DNA of 64,000 nt, taken from assembly GCF_001442625.1 (NCBI RefSeq), contig NZ_LMZQ01000009.1:62001-126000 (forward strand), in the 5' to 3' direction. The notes under the pieces were generated by a model. It searched no databases. It was given only the letters and a program-made list of their open reading frames with translations, and was not told the DNA's origin. Made by a program: the position numbers and the translations under genes. Each line of letters begins with the position of its first letter. Positions within the stretch are counted from its first letter, which is position 1. The DNA is from Pedobacter ginsenosidimutans. GTDB lineage: Bacteria > Bacteroidota > Bacteroidia > Sphingobacteriales > Sphingobacteriaceae. Shown here piece by piece: positions 8,957 to 16,814 of this stretch.

Positions 8957-9334
8957 TTATTTTCGTAAATACCCCCTAATTACATTCAAAACCATATCCA
9001 AATTACGACTTACTTCTTCATTTGTAAATCTTATTACAGTTATTCCAAGTTCTTCAAGTTCATAACTTCGGCTTTTATCATATTCCTTAATGTCTAATTT
9101 GTCATGAATTTCTCCGTCAACCTCAACCACTAATTTAGCCTCATAACAGTAGAAATCGGCAATATATTTATCTAGAGGATGTTGTCTTCTAAATTTAAAA
9201 CCATTAAGCTGTTTTCGTCTTAAAGATTGCCATAAAATATCTTCAGCTTCGGTACTAGCTTTTCTTAATGCTTTAGAAAACTCGAAGAGTTTGCCACTAG
9301 CACCTTTAAAAAGGTCATCCCCATAGTTTTCCAT
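8957..9334 (-). CDS. DUF559 (Vsr-like) endonuclease-domain protein
   Basis: This is a 125-residue protein of the DUF559 family, distantly related to very-short-patch-repair endonucleases. Visible family features are TEAEDILWQSLRRKQLNGFKF, FRRQHPLDKYIADFYC, LVVEVDGEIHD and GITVIRFTNEEV. The D..C......VEVDG pattern is the expected nuclease core. The gene sits alone between the response regulator and the membrane fusion gene, flanked on both sides by the same type of CTCTCC/GGAGAG hairpin, as if inserted as a unit. Substrate and function are not known for this family. Confidence 0.85.
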   Translation of the reverse strand: MENYGDDLFKGASGKLFEFSKALRKASTEAEDILWQSLRRKQLNGFKFRRQHPLDKYIADFYCYEAKLVVEVDGEIHDKLDIKEYDKSRSYELEELGITVIRFTNEEVSRNLDMVLNVIRGYLRK

Positions 9335-9413
9335 AACATTATATTTATGCGTATAACAATATCACTTTAATACCTAGCCAAATGTCTGTGCCTTGCTTTT
9401 TTCTTTTCCATGC

Positions 9414-9435
9414 CCCCTCTCCTCAAGGAGAGGGG
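9414..9435. repeat. CCCCTCTCC/GGAGAGGGG hairpin
   Basis: A perfect 9-bp stem with loop TCAA, followed by GATAAAGGGGAGAGG. It matches the hairpins at 8799-8818 and about 8920-8955 on the other side of the DUF559 gene. Confidence 0.65.
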
Positions 9436-9477
9436 ATAAAGGGGAGAGGCCTTTTCACCCTGCTAAAATACCAAAAC

Positions 9478-9514
9478 TGTCCGCTCCCGCACATCAACTG
9501 TCCGATAATGAACA
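9478..9514 (+). promoter_or_regulatory. Tandem operators for the sigma-54 response regulator
   Basis: Two 16-bp dyads, TGTCCGCTCCCGCACA (9478-9493) and TGTCCGATAATGAACA (9499-9514), fit TGTYCR-N4-YGNACA and start 21 bp apart, two helical turns. The same pair with the same spacing occurs at 24181-24217. They lie about 65-100 bp upstream of the -24 element, the normal place for an NtrC-type enhancer. That the nearby regulator binds them is inference. Confidence 0.7.
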
Positions 9515-9576
9515 TGTAAAAAATAGGATAGCTATTAATTTATTGGTTATCAGTGTTTTAATTATGTTTTGTGCTT

Positions 9577-9592
9577 TTGGCACAAGCTTGGT
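9577..9592 (+). promoter_or_regulatory. Sigma-54 -24/-12 promoter for the membrane fusion gene
   Basis: TTGGCACAAGCTTGGT has the -24 GG at 9579-9580 and a degenerate -12 (GT in place of GC) at 9591-9592, with the correct 12-nt register. The predicted start is near 9604, about 20 nt before the ATG at 9625. The matching promoter at 24279-24294 has the canonical GC at -12. Confidence 0.65.
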
Positions 9593-9624
9593 TATTAGTG
9601 AATCCAAACAGTATAACCGAACAC

Positions 9625-10869
9625 ATGGATAAGAAAATAGAGAAAAAAAGATTTAGCACTAAAACCCTGTTGATTATAGGTGGAGCAATTGCTTTTGTGG
9701 CAGTTGTAATTTATGGCTATACTTTATCCCTCAAAAAAGTTTACAGTGCAGATGCCGATAAATTAACCATCAGTAAAGTAGAATATGGTGATTTTGAAGA
9801 TGTAGTGTTATTAAATGCCAGTGTAGTTCCGTTAACTTCGGTAATTGTAAGTTCATCAGAAGGTGGAACAGTTGCCGAAATTTTTACTGAAAATGGTGCC
9901 TCGGTAGTTAAAGGAACCCCACTATTAAGAATCTCCAACTCAAATGCCATGTTGAGTTATACCTCAAGTCAAACAGCAGCTACCGAGCAGATTAACCAGT
10001 TGCGTAAATCGCGGTTGGATTTGGAGCAAAATCAAAGGGTTTTAAATCAGGATGTTTTAGATGTAGAAAATAGCTTAAGAACAGCAACCCGTCAGTATAG
10101 ATTAGATAGCTCACTTTTTGCTAAAAAAGTAATCACACTACAGGAATTTAATAAATCGAATCAGGATTACGAATATTACCAGGGTAAACTGAAAATTGTG
10201 CGTCAAGCGATTAAACAAGAAAACCAAAGCAGAAAGATGCAGTTGGCCCAGATCGATCAATCGATGGGACAAATGAACGAAAGTTTGGAAATGATCCGCA
10301 AAAACATCGAAAATATGACCATTAAGGCGCCTGTATCTGGTAAGTTGTCTTCTTACGATCCGGTAATCGGTAAATCGTATAATTCTAACGAAATGATAGG
10401 AAAGATTGACGTGCTGCAGGGTTATAAACTTCAGGCGGGTGTAGATGAATATTATATCAATCGGGTAAAAGAAGGACAAACCGCTAATTGTGAGTTTAAT
10501 GGTAAAACTTATAACTTAATCGTGAGTAAAGTAATCCCTGAAGTTACAGCAGGTCAGTTTCAGGTAGAAATGGTTTTTAAGGGTGCAACACCTGAAGGTT
10601 TACGTCGCGGATTATCGTTACAAACAAAATTAACCTTGTCTGACAATAGCAAATCGCTGCTTCTTGCCCAGGGACAGTTTTTTCAGAGTACAGGCGGCTC
10701 TTGGGTATTTGTAGTAAACAATGGAAAAGCAACCAAGAAAAACGTTAAAATCGGGCGAAAAAATTATCTGTACTATGAAATACTGGATGGTTTACAGAAA
10801 GGCGACGAAGTAATTACTTCATCTTACGATCAGTTTAACCAGTACGATCAGGTGGAGATCAATAAATAA
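9625..10869 (+). CDS. HlyD/MacA-type membrane fusion protein (periplasmic adaptor)
   Basis: This is a periplasmic adaptor of an export system. A single N-terminal membrane anchor (about residues 13-33) follows a basic start KKIEKKRFSTK. Next come a biotinyl-lipoyl-like half-motif (VVPLTSVIVSSSEGGTVAEI), a long coiled-coil hairpin (about 110-225), the second lipoyl half (NMTIKAPVSGKLSSYDPVIG), and beta-barrel and membrane-proximal domains. I choose the ATG at 9625 because the in-frame ATG at 9571 would run through the promoter. The adaptor is expected to bridge a MacB-like permease and a TolC-type channel; no channel gene is present in the window. The ABC ATPase follows after a repeat-rich spacer. 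Confidence 0.92.
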   Translation: MDKKIEKKRFSTKTLLIIGGAIAFVAVVIYGYTLSLKKVYSADADKLTISKVEYGDFEDVVLLNASVVPLTSVIVSSSEGGTVAEIFTENGASVVKGTPLLRISNSNAMLSYTSSQTAATEQINQLRKSRLDLEQNQRVLNQDVLDVENSLRTATRQYRLDSSLFAKKVITLQEFNKSNQDYEYYQGKLKIVRQAIKQENQSRKMQLAQIDQSMGQMNESLEMIRKNIENMTIKAPVSGKLSSYDPVIGKSYNSNEMIGKIDVLQGYKLQAGVDEYYINRVKEGQTANCEFNGKTYNLIVSKVIPEVTAGQFQVEMVFKGATPEGLRRGLSLQTKLTLSDNSKSLLLAQGQFFQSTGGSWVFVVNNGKATKKNVKIGRKNYLYYEILDGLQKGDEVITSSYDQFNQYDQVEINK

Positions 10870-10915
10870 ATTTGGAGTTTGTTGAAAAAGGACTAAATAA
10901 TTAGAAATAAAATAA

Positions 10916-11013
10916 CACTCAGGTCTTGATACTTGATACTAAATACTAGAAAATAATAACCAGGTCTTGATACCTGATACTAAATACTTGATACTAGAAT
11001 AATACTTGATACT
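10916..11013. repeat. TGATACT word repeats before the ABC ATPase
   Basis: The words CAGGTCTTGATAC, TGATACT and AAATACT recur several times up to the ATG at 11014. The same words precede the second permease (14346-14373) and, on the other strand, murA (about 52712-52735). Confidence 0.65.
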
Positions 11014-11712
11014 ATGATTAAAATAGAAAATCTGGAAAAAGTTTACAAGACCGAAGAGGTGGAAACTACGGCACTTAATGGCATTAATCTCCATGTTGCA
11101 GCAGGAGAATTTGTTTCCATCATGGGACCTTCGGGTTGTGGGAAATCTACCCTATTAAATGTAATGGGTTTATTGGATAAGCCTGAAAGTGGAAGCTATA
11201 AATTTATCGATACCGAGCTTTTAACGCTTAACGATAGAGAACGGTCTAATTTCCGTAAAAGAAATATGGGATTCGTTTTCCAGAATTTTAATCTGATTGA
11301 TGAATTAACTGTTTTCGAAAACATTGAACTGCCACTAATTTATAACAAAATTCCTGCTGGAGAACGCAAGAAACTGGTAAACGAAATTATCGAAAGAATG
11401 AATATTGTAAACCGCAGTGGTCACTTTCCACAACAGTTATCAGGTGGACAGCAGCAACGGGTAGCAGTAGCTAGGGCTTTGGTTACCAAACCGAAGTTGG
11501 TTCTGGCCGATGAGCCTACCGGAAACCTGGATAGCTCACACGGTAACGAAGTGATGGAGCTACTTTGCGAACTGAATGAAACCGGAACTACCATTGTAAT
11601 GGTTACGCACTCCAGTCACGATGCCAGTTTTTCAAACAGAATCATCAACCTTAAAGATGGGCATGTGATTTCTGAAAAGATCAATAAAAGCAGAAGCGAA
11701 GAGCTGATATAA
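11014..11712 (+). CDS. ABC transporter ATPase, LolD/MacB type
   Basis: This is a cytoplasmic ATPase for FtsX-type permeases. All ABC motifs are intact: Walker A GPSGCGKST, Q loop FVFQNFNL, signature LSGGQQQRVAVARAL, Walker B LVLADEPTG, D loop LDSS and H loop MVTHSS. The 232-residue length fits the MacB/LolD subgroup. It follows the membrane fusion gene and precedes six permeases, so it is the probable motor for some or all of them. The second ATPase of the cluster (26822-27505) differs in its signature and D loop. Confidence 0.95.
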   Translation: MIKIENLEKVYKTEEVETTALNGINLHVAAGEFVSIMGPSGCGKSTLLNVMGLLDKPESGSYKFIDTELLTLNDRERSNFRKRNMGFVFQNFNLIDELTVFENIELPLIYNKIPAGERKKLVNEIIERMNIVNRSGHFPQQLSGGQQQRVAVARALVTKPKLVLADEPTGNLDSSHGNEVMELLCELNETGTTIVMVTHSSHDASFSNRIINLKDGHVISEKINKSRSEELI

Positions 11713-11942
11713 GGAGAGAAGGCTGAAGGCTTTAAGGTAGAAGGTTGAGTTATATCAAACTTTAACCCTCCACCTTCCTACCTTCAACCTCTAAAAAGAT
11801 TTTAGTTTAGTTAATAATAGCCGCCCAATAATCTTCCTGGATAGGGAGATTTGGGATTGGCACAAGAAAGGTAAGAGGTAAAGCGCATGGTTTATGCGCC
11901 CTGACCTTAAGCCTTACACCTCAAACCTTCAACCTCAAAAAT
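11713..11942. repeat. Word-repeat spacer before the first permease
   Basis: Purine words after the ATPase stop (GAAGGCTGAAGGCTTTAAGG) are answered by pyrimidine words (about 11762-11795, AACCCTCCACCTTCC). A second hairpin-like set runs from 11870 to the ATG (GGTAAGAGGTAAAGCGC against GCGCCCTGACCTTAAGCC). Between them lies a weak sigma-54-like string (TTGGCACAAGAAAGGT, 11857-11872) without operators upstream. Confidence 0.55.
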
Positions 11943-14312
11943 ATGTTCAAATTAAACTTAAAAATCGCTTTGCGAAACCTCTGGAAAAACAAGGGTTTCT
12001 CCCTGATTAATATCGGTGGATTAGCCATTGGTTTGGCCAGCTGTATGATTTTGTTATTATATGTTGCATACGAGTGGAGTTACGATAAACAATTCTCCAA
12101 TCATGATAAAACTTATGTAGTTTATCAAAATATGAAGGCAAGCGGTAAAACTTTTAGCTGGGCATGGACACCAAATGTGATGGCTAAAGAAGTGCAAGAA
12201 AAAATCCCTGGCGTTAAATATGCTTCTCACACTACTTATCCGAGGAAACAATTAATTACCGTTGGTGATAATAAAATAAATAGCACTGCAATATTTGCCG
12301 ACCAAAATTTTATTAAAATATTGGATTATAAATTTCTTGAAGGTAATTCAGCAAAAGCTTTAAAAGATGTAAATACCATCATCCTTACCAAATCTTTTGC
12401 AACAAAATTATTTGGAAATGAAGATCCTATTAATAAAATGGTAAAGCTGGAAAATCAGGAAGTATTAAAAGTGGAAGCCGTAATAGAAGATGCACCTGCA
12501 AATAGTAGTTTAACTTTTGAGTGCATAATGCCCTGGGCATTGTTCGAAAAACGGGAAGCCTGGGTGAAGGAAGTCAATTGGGGAAATAATATGTGTTTAA
12601 CGCTTGTTCAATTACAGGATAATAACTTTTTTACTGCTGCAAATGATTTGATGCATGGTATTTACAAGCGAAATCAAAAAGATAATTTGTCAGTGGCTTT
12701 ATTACATCCTTTAACCAAATGGCATTTATATGATGAATTTGTAAACGGTAAATCGGTAGGAGGTAAAATAGACCAACTTAAAATATTTTTATTGCTGGCC
12801 TTTTGCATATTGCTAATTGCCTGTGTAAATTTTATGAATTTATCTACTGCACGCTCAGAGCGTAGGGCAAAAGAAGTTGGCGTTCGTAAAGCAATCGGAT
12901 CAACACGTAATTCGTTAATTAATCAGTTTTTTTTAGAATCGCTGCTCATTACATTTATCGCCACAGTTTTAGCTTTTATCTTAATTGAGGTTAGTTTGCC
13001 ATATTTTAATAGTTTGTTAGATATTAAATTAACAATCGATTATTATAATGGCCAATTTTGGTTAACATTATTGGGTCTGATGATTTTAACCGGATTTATT
13101 GCGGGTAGTTATCCAGCGCTTTATCTGTCTTCTTTTGAACCTATCAAAGTTTTAAAAGGTTTTACGCTTAAAGCAGATTCATCCGTTTCGGTGAGGAAAG
13201 TATTAGTGGTTGGCCAATTCGTTTTTGCGGCAAGTTTAATTGTTTGTACAGCAGTAATCTATCAGCAACTTAATTTCGTTAAAAACAAGCCTATTGGTTA
13301 CGATAAATCCAATTTAATTCAAATAGCGGTAGCCGGTAAAATGAATGATGCTGTTAAATTAGAATTGCTTAAAACGCAGCTATTAGAATCAGGAGCCGCG
13401 AGCAATGTTACTTTTTTTAGTACAGATTTTACTGAAGGTGGAGATAATACAACGGGTGTAAGTTGGGAAGGTAAAAATCCGAACGAGGCTATTTCTTTTA
13501 ACCATAGAACAATAGGATATGATTTTGTCGAAACTATTGGAACTAAGATGGTTAGCGGTAGGGAGTTTTCTGCGAAATTTCCTAATGACACAAGTAGTGT
13601 ATTGTTAAATGAAGCGGCCGTGAAAATGATGGGATTAAAGAACCCGATCGGTAAGGTTATTACTTTCTGGGATAAAAAACTAACTACAGTTGGGATAGTA
13701 AAAGATTTTGTGGTAGAAAGTGCTTATCAAAGAGTGGCCCCAATGATTTTCAGGGTAAATCAAAGAGACGATGCGAGGGTTATGATTGTACGGTTAAATC
13801 CAAATCAAAACATCAGTTCATCACTAGGTAAAATTGATGACTTAGTAAAGCAAATGGAACCCAATTATCCTGTTAACCGCAAATTTGTAAACGAATCTTT
13901 TGAAGTGAAATTTAAAAATGAAAAACTTTTAGGTTCACTCTCAAACTGGTTTGGTGGTTTCGCAATTTTCATTTCCTGTTTAGGATTATTAGGTCTGGCG
14001 CTTTTTATGGCAGAGCAACGCAAAAAGGAAATCAGTATCCGTAAGGTTTTAGGTGCCAGCACTGGCAATATCCTCGTGTTGCTAAATAAAGATTTTATAA
14101 AATTGGTAGCCATTGCCAATCTTATAGCATTCCCGTTAGCATATATCATTGTAAATAAATGGCTTTCAGCTTTCGAGTATCGCGTCTCTATATCTGTATT
14201 GCCGTTTATAGCCGCAATTAGTCTTTCAGTAATCATTGCTATACTCACTGTGAGTATTCAATCGGTTAAAGTGGCAAAAGCGAATCCAATTGATGCTTTG
14301 AAATACGAATAA
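11943..14312 (+). CDS. MacB/FtsX-family ABC permease, paralog 1 of 6
   Basis: This is a 789-residue inner-membrane permease with the double MacB-PCD/FtsX layout: one N-terminal helix (IGGLAIGLASCMILLLYV), a periplasmic domain to about residue 280, then three helices. A second half follows with one helix (VLVVGQFVFAASLIVCTAVI), a second periplasmic domain and three final helices. The two cytoplasmic coupling segments that should touch the ATPase are RAKEVGVRKAIGS (about 307) and RKKEISIRKVLGAS (about 692). The ATPase is encoded separately. Such mechanotransmission-type permeases export or extract substrates (peptides, lipoproteins, drugs); the substrate here is unknown. It is closest to paralog 2, with which it shares an identical gene start and a nearly identical 3' end. 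Confidence 0.93.
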   Translation: MFKLNLKIALRNLWKNKGFSLINIGGLAIGLASCMILLLYVAYEWSYDKQFSNHDKTYVVYQNMKASGKTFSWAWTPNVMAKEVQEKIPGVKYASHTTYPRKQLITVGDNKINSTAIFADQNFIKILDYKFLEGNSAKALKDVNTIILTKSFATKLFGNEDPINKMVKLENQEVLKVEAVIEDAPANSSLTFECIMPWALFEKREAWVKEVNWGNNMCLTLVQLQDNNFFTAANDLMHGIYKRNQKDNLSVALLHPLTKWHLYDEFVNGKSVGGKIDQLKIFLLLAFCILLIACVNFMNLSTARSERRAKEVGVRKAIGSTRNSLINQFFLESLLITFIATVLAFILIEVSLPYFNSLLDIKLTIDYYNGQFWLTLLGLMILTGFIAGSYPALYLSSFEPIKVLKGFTLKADSSVSVRKVLVVGQFVFAASLIVCTAVIYQQLNFVKNKPIGYDKSNLIQIAVAGKMNDAVKLELLKTQLLESGAASNVTFFSTDFTEGGDNTTGVSWEGKNPNEAISFNHRTIGYDFVETIGTKMVSGREFSAKFPNDTSSVLLNEAAVKMMGLKNPIGKVITFWDKKLTTVGIVKDFVVESAYQRVAPMIFRVNQRDDARVMIVRLNPNQNISSSLGKIDDLVKQMEPNYPVNRKFVNESFEVKFKNEKLLGSLSNWFGGFAIFISCLGLLGLALFMAEQRKKEISIRKVLGASTGNILVLLNKDFIKLVAIANLIAFPLAYIIVNKWLSAFEYRVSISVLPFIAAISLSVIIAILTVSIQSVKVAKANPIDALKYE

Positions 14313-14376
14313 AAGCTAAAAGCTTAAAGACCAAAGCTGAAAGCTCATGTCCTGATACTAAATACTTGATACTACC
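14313..14376. repeat. Spacer with AAAGCT and TGATACT words
   Basis: The first half repeats AAAGCTAAAAGCTTAAAG / AAAGCTGAAAGCT; the second half holds TGATACTAAATACTTGATACT, ending three bases before the ATG of the second permease. Confidence 0.55.
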
Positions 14377-16737
14377 ATGTTCAAATTAAACTTAAAAATC
14401 GCTTTGCGAAACCTTTGGAGAAATAAAGGATTTACCCTGATTAATTTGGGTGGATTGGCCATTGGTTTGGCCAGTTGTATGGTTTTATTGCTTTATGTTG
14501 CTTACGAGTACGGTTACGATAAACAATTTACCGATTATGGTAAAACCTACCTGGTTTATAATAATCAGAAAACAGCAAAAGAAACTTTCAGCTTTCTTGC
14601 GGTGCCGGGTTTAATGGAAAACGAAGTACGTTCTAAAGTTTCGGGTGTTTCGAAGGTTGGCCGATTATCTTATCCAGAATATAAAATGCTTTCTTACCAT
14701 CAGAATAACTTTAAGAAAAGTGCCGTGTTTGCTGACCCAGACTTTTTAAAAATGTTTGATTACAAGGTTTTGAAGGGTAATCCAAATACTTTTCTGAAAA
14801 ATCCTGATGGCGTAATTTTAAGCGAAACCCTGGCGAAAAACCTTTTTGGTAACGAAGACCCTTTAAATAAGGTTGTAAAACTCGAAAATAATCTGAGTTT
14901 AAAAGTAGAGGGTGTGATTGAAGACAGGCCGAAAAACAGTAGCCTGGAAATAGATTACCTAATGTCGTGGAAATTATACGAAACATTAAACCCTTGGACA
15001 AAAACCAGTGGCTGGACTTCTAATTACTGCGTATTATTTGTTCAGTTGCAAGATAATTCTTTTTTCGAACAAGCTAATAGTCAAATGCATGGCATGATTA
15101 AGGCCAATGATAAGAATTCGAATGGAGAACCTTTTCTGCATCCACTATCTAAATGGCATTTATATGAAAAATTCGAAAATGGCAAAAATGTAGGCGGTAG
15201 GATAGACCAGTTAAAGATATTTTTTCTTTTAGCTCTCTGTATTCTATTGATTGCCTGCGTTAATTTCATGAATCTTTCTACAGCAAAATCAGAAAAAAGA
15301 GCCCGTGAAGTTGGCGTCCGTAAAGCAATTGGTTCCTCAAGGAATAATCTGGTTAGCCAGTTTATGTTCGAATCAATTTTACTTACTATGCTAAGTATGC
15401 TGGTTGCTTTTGTGTTAATAGAAGTAAGCTTGCCATATTTCAATAACCTGTTAGGAATCTCATTGGAAATAAATTATGCAGATTGGAAATTCTGGTTCGT
15501 ATTTTTAGGACTAACATTATTAACTGGCATTATTGCAGGTAGTTATCCAGCTTTTTACCTTTCATCATTCGACCCGGTTAAAGTATTGAAAGGATTTAAG
15601 CTTTCTGGTGGCTCATCGTTATCTATTCGCAAGTATTTAGTTGTTTTTCAGTTTGTATTTGCTGCATGTTTGATTGTTTGTACAGCGGTTATCTATCAAC
15701 AACTGAATTTTATCAGGAATAAACCGATTGGTTATAACATTAGTAATCTTGTTCAGATCCCTGCTGAAGGCGAATTTGCCAACCCAGGTATGCGTAATAT
15801 TCTAAAAGATGAACTTCTAAAATCTGGTGCTGCAACTGCAGTTACAGAATACAGTCAATCGTTAACTGCTGGCGGTAATAATACGTATGCAGTAAGCTGG
15901 CCAGGTAAAGATGAGAATGAAAAAATACTGGTAAACTACAGATTTACAACGGTTGATTTGACTAAAACCACTGGAATGGAAATTCTTGCTGGGCGCGATT
16001 TTTCGAAAAACCGTGTAGATACTGCAAATGTTTTAGTTAATGAGGCTTTAGTTAAGGTGATGGGTATGAAAAACCCTGTTGGTAAAGTGATTAGCTGGGA
16101 CCAACCCTTAACCATTGTTGGGGTAGTGAAGGATTATGTAATGGAGTCGCCTTATCAAAGTCCGAAACCATTAATTATTGCACAAAATAAGCAGGCAACA
16201 AGCACCATAATTATAAGATTAAATGATCAAAGCAATGTTACCTCGTCTATTAATAAAATAAATGAAATTACAAAAAAACTAAATCCTGCTTTTCCAACTG
16301 AAGTTAAATTTGTGAATGAAAATTTCCAATCAAAGTTTCAAAATGAAAAGCTTTTAGGTACACTATCAAACTGGTTTGGAGGCTTTGCCATCTTCATTTC
16401 TTGTCTCGGGTTGTTGGGTTTGGCTTTATTTATGGCCGAGCAGCGCAAAAAAGAAATCAGTATCCGCAAGGTTTTGGGCGCCAGTACAGCCAACATCCTT
16501 ACTTTATTGAACAAAGATTTCATCAAATTGGTTGCAATAGCCAATGTAATTGCATTTCCATTGGCATACATTATTATTAACAAATGGCTTTCGGGATACG
16601 AATACCGCATTTCTGTTTCTGCCTTACCATTTATAGCCGCAATTAGTCTTTCGGTAATCATTACCATACTCACCGTGAGTATTCAATCGGTTAAAGTGGC
16701 AAAGGCAAACCCGGTAGATGCTTTAAAATACGAATAA
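14377..16737 (+). CDS. MacB/FtsX-family ABC permease, paralog 2 of 6
   Basis: This 786-residue permease has the same eight-helix, two-periplasmic-domain design as paralog 1. The coupling segments are RAREVGVRKAIGSS and RKKEISIRKVLGAS, and it ends in the shared VDALKYE. Its first 38 bases are identical to the start of paralog 1, and the last 110 bases differ from it at only a few sites, pointing to recent duplication or gene conversion. The periplasmic domains are more diverged, consistent with different substrates or heteromeric pairs (inference). Confidence 0.93.
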   Translation: MFKLNLKIALRNLWRNKGFTLINLGGLAIGLASCMVLLLYVAYEYGYDKQFTDYGKTYLVYNNQKTAKETFSFLAVPGLMENEVRSKVSGVSKVGRLSYPEYKMLSYHQNNFKKSAVFADPDFLKMFDYKVLKGNPNTFLKNPDGVILSETLAKNLFGNEDPLNKVVKLENNLSLKVEGVIEDRPKNSSLEIDYLMSWKLYETLNPWTKTSGWTSNYCVLFVQLQDNSFFEQANSQMHGMIKANDKNSNGEPFLHPLSKWHLYEKFENGKNVGGRIDQLKIFFLLALCILLIACVNFMNLSTAKSEKRAREVGVRKAIGSSRNNLVSQFMFESILLTMLSMLVAFVLIEVSLPYFNNLLGISLEINYADWKFWFVFLGLTLLTGIIAGSYPAFYLSSFDPVKVLKGFKLSGGSSLSIRKYLVVFQFVFAACLIVCTAVIYQQLNFIRNKPIGYNISNLVQIPAEGEFANPGMRNILKDELLKSGAATAVTEYSQSLTAGGNNTYAVSWPGKDENEKILVNYRFTTVDLTKTTGMEILAGRDFSKNRVDTANVLVNEALVKVMGMKNPVGKVISWDQPLTIVGVVKDYVMESPYQSPKPLIIAQNKQATSTIIIRLNDQSNVTSSINKINEITKKLNPAFPTEVKFVNENFQSKFQNEKLLGTLSNWFGGFAIFISCLGLLGLALFMAEQRKKEISIRKVLGASTANILTLLNKDFIKLVAIANVIAFPLAYIIINKWLSGYEYRISVSALPFIAAISLSVIITILTVSIQSVKVAKANPVDALKYE

Positions 16738-16814
16738 CGGTGTAAGGTTTAAGGTAGAAGGCGTAAGGTTTATACGTCAAGACCCTAAACCTTATGCCCT
16801 AAACCTTACACCTT
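16738..16814. repeat. AAGGTT/AACCTT hairpin spacer
   Basis: GGTGTAAGGTTTAAGG at the start pairs imperfectly with CCCTAAACCTTACACC just before the ATG, with further AAGG/CCTT words between. The whole spacer can fold on itself. Confidence 0.7.

Noticed and set aside
9393..9632. 79-residue ORF upstream of the membrane fusion gene
   Set aside because: It runs through the CTCTCC hairpin, both operators and the sigma-54 promoter; it has no protein-family features.
11857..11872. Third sigma-54-like element (TTGGCACAAGAAAGGT) upstream of permease 1
   Set aside because: The string resembles the 9577 promoter, but no operators are found about 100 bp upstream, the -12 is poor, and the ATG is 71 nt away. 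It may be a decayed or chance match.
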